A stretch of DNA of 64,000 bases. It comes from Gibbula magus. Its lineage: Eukaryota; Mollusca; Gastropoda; Trochida; Trochidae. Positions 55,549-64,000 of this stretch are shown here, piece after piece. Positions within the stretch are counted from its first letter, which is position 1, and the number at the start of each line of letters is the position of its first letter. Location of the stretch: the NCBI GenBank assembly GCA_936450465.1, contig OW388302.1:63401826-63465825 (forward strand), written 5' to 3'. A model generated the notes under the pieces. The model was not told the origin of the DNA, ran no database searches, and worked only from the letters and a program-made list of their open reading frames with translations. A program made the position numbers and the translations under genes.

Positions 55549-57916
55549 AAATTACAAGCTTCAATGTCTATTGTGACATCACAGAACAATGATGACGTCA
55601 CTGGAATTCAACATGGTAATATGGCATCTGAATCCGTCAACATCTGTTTACATTATCTCGGATGTTAGACTAAAGTTCACTTTCATGTGAAGACCCCGTC
55701 ACGGCTTCACTGGGACTGACTGGGAGCATCATCGACAATACATGCATGGACAGCTGGGGTAATAAAAGCTATAACGAGTGTCGATTGTAATGGATGCCTG
55801 TGGATCAACGTGTCACAGCTGCAAACTCTTTACTACAAAGACAAAGAGTGCGTATGTTCTTAAATGTTCAGCCTGCAGTTTAGAGTTGTGACCAAGTTTC
55901 GCCAAAGAATGTGTCTTTGCCCGTCTATTCCTAGTCCAGCTTCAGGACTGTAAATAAAAAGGAGCCTTTAATACAGTCTAGGTACTCCTTCAGCAAGTCT
56001 AGGCTACAGCAATTTACAGTCCAGACTCTATTGCAGACCCACAAGAGGTATATTCGTTTGTGGGTCAACCAGGCTGGTATCTTGAATCAGGAATTTGCAA
56101 GCCATGAGAGAGCTAGTCTGTCATCCAGACCCTAGAGCAAAATATTCAATTGACGACTATACCAAGTCTAGATTACTCAGCTCTAGGAATTAAGGCATCT
56201 TTAGGGCTCCATTATATATATATATATTTGAATTGTTTGTAAAATGGTGTTTTCGTGACAAACAAATATTTCTGAGACTATATGTTAGTCTATGAGAGAG
56301 CTGTCAAGACTAATTTCTTAGAGGTCACCTGCATGCCCCGAGGGGGGTGAGATAAGTGGGGGGTTAGCCGAAAGAGGGCAAATGTTAAAGGGGATGAATT
56401 TCAGGCAGGAAATTGATAAGGAATTGAGAAGGAAGTACAGATTACTTTTTGGAAGAGGTTTATAATGTCTTTTGTTTTGCTTACCAGCACATAATATATA
56501 TATATATATATATATAAGTTTGCCAAATAAGCATGTACTAGCAAAATGGCTAGTGAAATAGAAGAAGCAATAAGCTATGGAAAAAACAAATTAGGATTTG
56601 AAAGTTTAAGAAGTTACCAAGTTAACGTGATCAAGAATTATATGCAAGGAAATGATGTTTTTCTATGTGCTCCAAATGGAACCGGAAAGTCACTAACACA
56701 TGAAATTGCTCCTTTTATCTTCAAGAAGTACCACAATACAGACAATGCCACAGTGATTGTGATATCGCCATTAGTCGCACTAATGACTAAACAAGCAGAG
56801 AAATGTAGAGCTTAAGGATAAACTTCAGTGTATGTGAAGGGACAATTTGACCAGACCAATGAGGATGAGCGACTCATCACTGTAATGGAGAGTACCTCCA
56901 TTCAAGATATACAGAGTGGTGAAATTGACATTATATTTGCAAGTCCGGAAACAATTATTGGTAGCCATCGTGAACTTGTTCTTCAATTGGCAAAAAAGAA
57001 GATTTTGAAGACCATATTCATCGATGAGGCTCACTGTATTTCCAAGTTGTAAGTATTTACTGAGAATCAAATCATTTATTCATCACAAATCTGAACACTT
57101 ATGACTTCTTGTTAATTGAATTTGGAACTCTGGTGTTATCAAAACCAAAATGTGCAAACAACTAAAGGACTTGAACATAATATAAAGGACTTGAATATGT
57201 TTTGATAATAAAATGTTTTATTCATTAAAATGAATCTACATTAGTTGTAACATAAATATCACATGCATTGTTGTTTGTTACAGTTCACATATACACTGAA
57301 ATTGTTTAACATTTTCTCCAAAACATCCAAGTTCATACAAACTTAAAGTGTTTAGGGAATTAACATGTCTTGATATTCACAAATTATTTACTTTCACTCC
57401 AAAACGTGTAACAAGTTAGTACAATTACAAACAGTCCGCTTGATATAAAATACGAGCCAATACAGTCTATGTTCTCATTCAGGAAGCCTAGTCTACAGTG
57501 TTACAAAGACCATGAACTTAAATTGTAGAAATCGTGTATTAATTTAAAATATAAAATGTTTCAAAAACTCACAAAGAGGAAATACATTGAATTTCTGATT
57601 ACTGCGATTCTAGCAAATATTGAATTATTACAAAATGTTCTAGCTTTCAAAATCAAAACTATTTTACATAATATATATAAGATATAAGTTAGAGGTAGTG
57701 TTTTCATCACATTACTTTGGCTTTGATGTGTTCCAAAATTATACCATTTCTGCTGACAAATCAACAGCTTTAAAAGATTGCAGATGCCGGGATCATTCAT
57801 TCTCTGATTGCTAATTATATATAACCTTTTAAATACTAGCAAAATTAATGTGTTTTTCTCTTTCCTTTTATCCATTGATTTGAATTTCTTAATTGTATCA
57901 CTATATCCATACTATC

Positions 57917-58076
57917 AACTTGTGATCATACGCTGATGTTTTTTGCGGCCTTCGTGCCATGTTCTGTTTTTCAATAGCAATTTTCTTTTTTAAATTAGGC
58001 TAATAAATTAAATATCTCGCCGCTAATGGCTGCAATACTGCCGAAGCGGCGTCAAACAATAACTCACTTACTCATA
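57917..58076 (+). mobile_element. LINE 3' fragment in the intron of helicase copy 2
   Basis: Includes GCGGCCTTCGTGCC, the AATTAAATATCTCGCCGC block and the AACTCACTTACTCA tail. Confidence 0.85.
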
Positions 58077-58451
58077 TTATTTAAAGAATGATAACTGTCA
58101 GTATAACAATTGAAGTTTTGGTGTTTTGGGAGAACGGAACCTGATCCTACAATATGCAGTTTTCATATAAACATCCCCAATGTTAATTTAAACTAATACT
58201 GATAAAACAAAGACAATTCATTCATTTCTACCTTCTTCAAATAACATACATTTTCATTCATGTCTAATATGGAGTGTGAACAAATGCATTGAATTCATTT
58301 CTAACGCACATAGCAAAACGGCAGGTCTAACTAATACAGATAACCAGCAGAATGACATTTACATCTTTTCATAATCATAACAAACAGAACACAAATTAGT
58401 AATTTCTAATACCATTACAGAGGGAAAATTTTTATTTTAGTGTCATGCACT

Positions 58452-58768
58452 TTAAAAGGTCTGGAGTGCGTTTTTTTCTCTAAAACAAGGCAATGTCATG
58501 AATTTGTCAAATAATGTCGCCATTCGAAAAACACCCTCTTTCTTTCACAATATTAAAGTTAATAAAACATTTTTAAAGCTATCAGAATAATTTTTGTACT
58601 TTGTACTTAGTTTTCACTCTGACCACTACACAATTTTCTGCCACAAAGGATAAATGGTTCATGTAATGAAAATGTTAGTTATCTAAATCGATAGTAATTC
58701 TAAACTGCATTATAAATGGTAAATTTGAAAGAATATAATTGGCAAAAAACATGCTACAGTTCCTTTAA
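58452..58768 (+). mobile_element. MITE related to 25573-25924
   Basis: Imperfect inverted ends TTAAAAGGTCTGGAGTGCGT and (inverted) TTAAAGGAACTGTAGCATGT. No ORF. Confidence 0.5.
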
Positions 58769-59940
58769 CACAGAACAAATACAGACATATCGTACAAGAA
58801 ATATGAAAAACCACTCGACCTTATTACCTATGAGATACTAAAAGCTATTTATCACATTAATACAATAATATAATAGAATACATTAAAACAAATAATGTTA
58901 CCCATAAGACACAAAATACACAAGCAAATCTTATATCAAGCCCTTTCTCTGCCATAGCGGCAAGTGTCAGACAAAGAAGAAAGGAAAGAACACAGCATTT
59001 CGTCCAGCCTATGGCAAATTGGGAGAACTGAGGGCTCTAGCTGCAGACGTCCCTGTAGTTGCGTTAACGGCCACAGCTACACAAGCCATCCGAAAGGTGA
59101 TCATACAAGAAATGTGCATGGATATAAATTGTCCTCAGTCCAAATAAGGAGAACATTACATATTGGCAACTGTCTACCAGTGGTGTCATATCCCAGGACT
59201 TAAGAGAAAGGAACGTTAAAACCCCAAGAATGCTGATCTTCTTCAGGAAGATAACACACCTGGGAGATTTGTTTGACTACCTCAGATCAGATTTGGGAGG
59301 GGCAGCATATGCCAACAGTGAAGAAGATGAAGACAACGACTACAGGAATAGACTTTTCGACATGTTCCATAACAAAACTAACACTGAAATTAAGCAGCTT
59401 GTCTGTCGGTCTTTCATGGAACCAAGTGGCATCAAGAGGGTAGTCCTTTGCTCAACATCATTTAGCAAGGGGCTGGATTTAAAAGGGGTTGACACTGTCA
59501 TCCACTATGGTCCTGCCAACGACATTGATGACTATGTGGAAGAGATCCCACCAAACAAGCTCATGCTGTTTTGATGCGCTTCAAAGGAAGCCTTAATGGT
59601 CGTCGCAACATTTCAGATGACATGAGGAGTATGTAAAGTCCAAGACCTGTCGTAGAACACAGCTTCTTAGAATATTTGAAGACAGGCCTCTTCCACAAAA
59701 ACCACCTCATCAATGTTGTGACAACTGTGCAGTGATCTGTTCATGTCTCTGCAAATGTGAAAACATATGTGATTGTGACGCAATTTGTAGCAAATTCAAA
59801 TGTGAAGTGGTAGACTTGTATAAGGCATCCTTCGACAGCAGTGACACATAATCTTCAGAGTCAGGTGCAGAGGACCAAGATGTCACATCCAGCGACAGTG
59901 ACATTGCAACTGGATCAAGGAGTAACCGTGTTTGCCTCAT

Positions 59941-60612
59941 CTACTCCTCTGATGAAGACAAGGTGTAGTTCTCAAACTTCATAGTATGTCCTGGTTCCGA
60001 ATACTTTGAATACTTTTGGCTTTCAGACATCCAGCTTTGGATCTCATTCATGTTCAAAGAGCTCATTGGGTCCCGAACGTTTTTGAACTCCGGATGTGGT
60101 TGTTCCTTGTTGAATAGATCATGTGAGTTGAATTGTTCAACGAGTTTGATGATGTCTTTTGTGAAGTCTGTAGATCCATGTTTACCTCGATTTGCTTGCA
60201 AAAGGCTATCTTATCATACCGCTTGCACACAGCAGGCATTGCAAGAGAACTTCTGCTCACACGCAAAATGGTCTTGTCAGTATATCTTCCTTTGTAGGTG
60301 TGTACGCCATCCTTGAATGCCCTGTTGTGCAGTGCTCCAAATCCATATCATTAGGATGATTTGTGTCGTCTTTACCTTGGTGGTTAACAGTTCTGTTCCA
60401 AATGAGCCTGTGAGTGGTCGCTCACTCAGTAGGACTTGTGCCTTGGCTTGAGTTTCCAATAGGCCATATGCATATTTTGGACATTGACTCCCTTTGTAGT
60501 ACAGACAAAACCACTTGGCAAGTCTCATCATGCGTGCTCAATCACCCATGTGAATGGCATAATTGTGATTCAACCGAAGGAGTCCCAGAGTTAAACACAA
60601 TGTAATCATAGA
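59941..60612 (-). pseudogene. DUF6589-type transposase-like gene, second copy, C-terminal remnant
   Basis: The frame ending at 59941 (KDIIKLVEQFNSHDLF, PMSSLNMNEIQSWMSES) and the frame at 60531-60277 (CPKYAYGLLETQAKAQVLLSER) match the C-terminal 250 residues of the gene at 1436-6240. Upstream, CLTLGLLRLNHN and SSIYDY extend the match to about 60612 in other frames, with an in-frame stop near 60545. Beyond that, ATC- and AAAT-type simple repeats and a LINE replace the gene; the zinc finger and all N-terminal parts are missing. It converges on helicase copy 2 with overlapping ends. Confidence 0.8.
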
Positions 60613-60704
60613 TTGATGATGGTGATGGTGATGATGATGCAACACTATCGGGAGGGTAAAATAAAATGAAATAAAATAAAATACAAATAAAATACACAAA
60701 TGGT

Positions 60705-62423
60705 CGATCACTCATCCGCTCCAAACTTGATTATGGATCCATAATATATGGATCTGCCCGCCCCTCATATATCAAAATGCTAGATACAATCCATCACCAT
60801 GGCCTCAGGGTTTGTCTTGGGGCCTTCACAACTTCACCTGTTGAAAGCCTTTACGTTGAAGCTGATGAGCTATCTCTTGAAGATCGGCGCATCAAGCTAG
60901 CACTTCAATATATAACCAAACTTAAAGCCAACCCTTGTAATCCTGCATACAACTGCGTATTTAATCCAGAATACCAGCAGTTCTATAACTTAAAACCTAA
61001 AGCAATTCCACCACTCGGTATCAGACTTCAACAACATGTTGAAGATTCTGATATAAACCTAACAACAATAGCAGAGCACGGTCTGCTTGCCGCTCCGCCA
61101 TGGCAGCTGGTCAGGCTTTGTGTAAACCTCTCTCTATCTACTCATAAAAAATCAAATACAGACCAATTAATATTTCAACAGGCATTTTTTGAACTACGTG
61201 ATTTTTTCGCAGCAGAAAATGTGACTCCTTCAACAACATATGCTTCAAGACTGCATGATGGCAGCAGCATCTTTACTGCAAAAGCTAAGGCCATCCTTAA
61301 GGCCGGGGGGCGGGATAGCGCAGTGGTTAGCGCGTTCGGCTTCGGATCAAGAGGTCCGGGGTTCGAATCCCGCCAGGGGCACGGCAACTATGTCTGCAGT
61401 AGAGAACTGTTCTACACGCAGTAAGGTTTGGGTGCAATGTTACACTGATTCAGCGTATTACCACCCATGGTTCGCTAGTTCCAGCCGATGCTCGCAGGTT
61501 TCACCGCAATGCATAGCCACGTGGCGTTGCGGGCTTTCTCCCTGCCATAATACTTGCAGCCGCGATATAAGTGAAATACTCTTGAAAGCGGCGTTAAACC
61601 CCAACTCACCTCACCTCACCCGATGCTCGCAGGTTTCACCGCAATGCATAGCCACATGGCGTTGCGGGCTTTCTCCCTGCCATAATACTAGCAGCCGCGA
61701 TATAAGTGAAATACTCTTGAAAGCGGCGTTAAACCCTAACTCACCTCACCTCACCTCCTTAAGGCCGTCAATCACATTAAAAACTCAACCCCTAATAATT
61801 ACATTATTTTTTCCGATTCACTTTCTTGCCTACAAGCAATTAAAAACTGTAAGAGTGATCACCCAATTATCAGGGATATTTTATTACTTCATAATTCTTG
61901 TCTCCAATGCGACATCGTCTTCTGCTGGCTTCCTAGCCATATGGGTATAAGAGGTAATAACAAAGCTGATTCGGTAGCTAAATCAGCATTAAACCTCAAA
62001 CATATTTCTCCTACTAAAGTTCCATATACGGATTCTATACCTGCTATCAGATCTTACATTAAACAACGTTGGAAGTCCCAATGGGACCAACAACATCATA
62101 ACAAACTTCACACTATTCAACCTCATTTAGGTTACAAATCTCTATCCTCTTTTACCCGGCAGGAAGCTTGTGTCCTACGACGATGTCGTATTGGACACTC
62201 TCATCTTACACACTCATATCTTTTAAAGGGGGAAGATCCCCCAGTATGTATACCCTGTCAGTGTCCTCTCACAATCAAACACATTCTATGTGAGTGTTGG
62301 GACACTGCACATATCAGGGAAACTTTTTATCCTTCTATTTCAATCAATCAAGTTTTTACTCATTTTGGTGAGCATCGTGTTTTAGATTTTTTAAAGGCTA
62401 TACACCTTATTGACAAATTGTAA
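60705..62423 (+). pseudogene. LINE ORF2 C-terminal part (RNase H and zinc-like end), split by a SINE
   Basis: Part 1 holds LDYGSIIYGSARPSYIK and RLHDGSSIFTAKAKAIL. Part 2 holds IIFSDSLSCLQAI and VFCWLPSHMGIRGNNKADSVA, the usual D...D/SH-x-G-x-x-GN-x-x-AD RNase H signature. A C-x-C and H-x3-C pattern (CIPCQCPLTIKHILCEC) closes the protein at HLIDKL. The RT core is missing because of 5' truncation. The SINE insertion falls between two RNase H motifs, so the domain is inactive. Confidence 0.85.
61306..61756 (+). mobile_element. SINE with duplicated 3' half, inserted in the LINE
   Basis: Flanked by CCTTAAGGCCG at 61295-61305 and 61757-61767. After the first CACCT tail a second 3' half (about 61619-61756) follows, so the inserted RNA or template was dimer-like. 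Confidence 0.93.
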
Positions 62424-62772
62424 ATTTTAACTTTTCATTATCAGCTTTTATTCAACTTGTGATAATTTGCTGACGTTTTTGCGGCCTTCGTGCCGTGTTC
62501 CGTTTTTCAATTGCAATTTTCTTTTTTAAATTAGGCAAATAAATTAAATATCTCGCCGCTAATGGCTGCAATACTGCCGAAGCGGCGTTAAACAATAACT
62601 CACTCACTCAAGCGAATGACTAGATGTACGAAAGAGCGTGGTTATATCCGTTCTTATTGTCATAAAAAGGCGCACTTCCTTTAAAGCTCTAATTGGTTGA
62701 CACATGTTTTGCTTATCACGTGATTACTCACTTTTACTCTTACTCGGCACTACCTAATTATCTAATAATGAA

Positions 62773-63083
62773 GGGGGCGGGATAGCGCAGTGGTTAGCGC
62801 GTTCGGCTTCGGATCAAGAGGTCCGGGGTTCGAATCCCGCCAGGGGCACGGCAACTTTGTCTGCAGTAGAGAACTGTTCTACACGCAGTCAGGTTTGGGT
62901 GCAATGCTACACTGAATTTCAGTGCAGTACCACCCATGGTTCGCTAGTTCCAGCCGTTGCTCGCAGGTTTCACCGCAATGCATAGCCACATGGCGTTGCG
63001 GGCTTTCTCCCTGCCATAATACTAGCAGCCGCGATATAAGTGAAATACTCTTGAAAGCGGCGTTAAACCCCAACTCACTCACT
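62773..63083 (+). mobile_element. Full-length SINE with 11 bp target duplication
   Basis: Flanked by CTAATAATGAA at 62762-62772 and 63084-63094. Good A and B boxes. Confidence 0.93.
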
Positions 63084-63094
63084 CTAATAATGAA

Positions 63095-63440
63095 ATGTTG
63101 TAAAACTTGTCTTTGTTGAATTGTTGAAATTTGAATTGTGAAGGTAACTGGTAGCTTGTCACAGAATCCATCAAGCAGATCATCAGATGTTGTGAATTGG
63201 CTGATATTGAAGAGAAGGGACACATCATTTTCAAAAAGGGTGGTGTGAATGTCCTCCCAACCATTTGTTTGCTCCACAATCACTTTTACTCGGCATGTAA
63301 CTTGGCTGTTGGCTTCCCTACATATGTCGCCGCTAATTGCTGCGATATTGCCGAAGCGGCTTTCAACCTGCAACTTGCGGTAAGGCAGTACCTCGCATTC
63401 CTTGCCTCAGCAGATGTGGCTTGGCCTCGCTGCCAGTGTG
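63095..63440 (-). pseudogene. RPA1-like OB-fold fragment
   Basis: Minus-strand text VTCRVKVIVEQTNGWEDI, TTLFENDVSLLFN and LPVTFTIQISTIQ resembles the last DNA-binding OB fold of replication protein A large subunit, and is similar in kind to 38933-39367. A LINE-tail-like block (about 63326-63361) lies in its N-terminal part, and a SINE has cut its C-terminus. Confidence 0.5.
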
Positions 63441-63481
63441 GAAGCATGGCTGAATCACTGTTTGGTGGTCTATATTTAGAG

Positions 63482-63687
63482 GGGGCGGGATAGCGCAGTG
63501 GTTAGCGCGCTCAGCTTCGGATCAAGAGGTCTGGGGTTCGAATCTCGCCAGGAGCAAGGTAACTTAGTCTGCAGTAGAGTACTGTTCTACACGCAGTAAG
63601 GTTTGGGTGCAATGCTACACTGAATATCAGCGTAGTACCACCCATGGTTCGCTAGTTCCAGCCGATGCTCGCAGGTTTCACCTCACC
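63482..63687 (+). mobile_element. SINE with 3' deletion, 13 bp target duplication
   Basis: Flanked by TCTATATTTAGAG at 63469-63481 and 63688-63700. The body jumps from GCAGGTTTCAC directly to a CTCACC tail. Confidence 0.92.
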
Positions 63688-63700
63688 TCTATATTTAGAG

Positions 63701-64000
63701 AAGCACATGTCACACTAGCCATGTGGGCTTGCAGTGTTCACAGGGCTCAGTAATAAGCTAACACATGAAAGATGAGAGAGTTGTACTTACAAGCACCTTG
63801 ATATTGATAATATCAGTAGCATCATCTCGTTCCGTCATAATGTATTATAGGTAAATCTAGCCACATCATAAATACATGTCATGAACTTAAATGTTAGTAG
63901 TAAAGCTATATATCCAGTATATCCTGTTGATGAGAATATTTACACAATATGCTCTCCGTAAAAATGCTCCAGACACATAAGCCACAATACATCATGATAT
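63701..64000. other. No feature seen
   Basis: Short AT-rich end of the window, without ORF or repeat boundary. Confidence 0.4.

Larger units (their letters stand above)
56546..59968 (+). pseudogene. RecQ-like helicase, second copy, decayed
   Basis: Exon 1 is 56546-57048, exon 2 is 58958-59968. The donor TT|GTAAGT lies just after DEAHCISK and the acceptor is CTCTGCCATAG, the same phase 2 site as in copy 1. Walker A (PNGTGKS), DEAH, LTATAT, LIFFRK and STSFSKGLD are visible. Breaks: frameshift near 56812, frameshift near 59140, loss of the ETGRAGR box (motif VI) with a frame change near 59545, another near 59636, and an in-frame TAA near 59849. It cannot make an active helicase. The cysteine-rich tail (CCDNCAVICSCLCKC) and acidic end are kept. 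The 1.9 kb intron contains a LINE tail and a MITE. Its 3' end overlaps the second transposase remnant by 28 bases. Confidence 0.85.
60705..62612 (+). mobile_element. 5'-truncated LINE with RNase H domain and full 3' tail
   Basis: Starts inside the post-RT region of ORF2 and runs to the TCAC-type tail. The order is ORF2 part 1 (60705-61305), SINE, ORF2 part 2 (61768-62423), then 3' UTR (62424-62612). The 3' UTR is the source of the many short fragments seen elsewhere in the window. Clade is probably I/Jockey-like because an RNase H domain follows the RT region; this is inference. Confidence 0.85.

Noticed and set aside
62879..63373. A single 164-residue minus ORF as one gene
   Set aside because: Its C-terminal half is translated SINE; only the N-terminal part up to the target duplication has RPA-like text.

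Overview
The window looks like repeat-rich nuclear DNA from a marine mollusc, most likely a gastropod of the abalone (Haliotis) type. The signs are spliced genes with GT/AG introns, AT-rich spacers, many copies of a tRNA-headed SINE whose tail is built on TCAC or CACCT repeats, and matching LINE 3' fragments ending in GGCGTTAAAC...AACTCACTCACTCA. The species call is inference from style of repeats, not a database match. I see no confident single-copy housekeeping gene; one pair of short spliced exons (18.5-19.0 kb) could be part of a host gene that I do not recognise.

Layout. 0-16 kb: a large two-gene DNA transposon unit made of a zinc-finger/DUF6589-type transposase gene (+, two exons) and a RecQ-like SF2 helicase gene (-, two exons). 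The genes run toward each other and end in one shared CTAG. I compare it with the Academ superfamily, AcademH lineage (transposase plus helicase). The helicase intron carries a DIRS-type retrotransposon with open gag-like, RT/RNase H and tyrosine recombinase frames. The unit lies between two nearly identical ~1 kb direct repeats (1-966 and 16801-18092), one of which has since gained a SINE. 18-24 kb: dispersed repeats. 24.3-29.5 kb: a DNA transposon with terminal inverted repeats that carries a broken OTU-protease plus DUF7869 gene. 29.8-32.1 kb: a tandem-array element.

32.2-36.5 kb: a C-rich island with an env-like gene (F-type fusion glycoprotein architecture, two in-frame stops) followed by small ORFs, one with a RING-like cysteine/histidine pattern, and no pol nearby. 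38.7-39.4 kb: a cysteine-protease-like domain followed by an RPA1-like OB/zinc domain. 40-48.5 kb: two families of elements with inverted ends and internal tandem arrays. 49-54.3 kb: SINEs, a G34 tract, inverted copies of a 1.2 kb repeat and a possible solo LTR family.

54.6-62.6 kb: a second, decayed copy of the helicase/transposase pair in the opposite orientation, with the same intron position and the same overlapping 3' ends. A 5'-truncated LINE with an RNase H domain cuts it off, and that LINE is itself split by a SINE. 62.7-64 kb: more SINEs and an RPA-like fragment.

The window is a record of nested transposition. The LINE and the SINE share a 3' tail and probably use the same machinery. 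Several insertions can be dated relative to one another because filled and empty sites are both present here.
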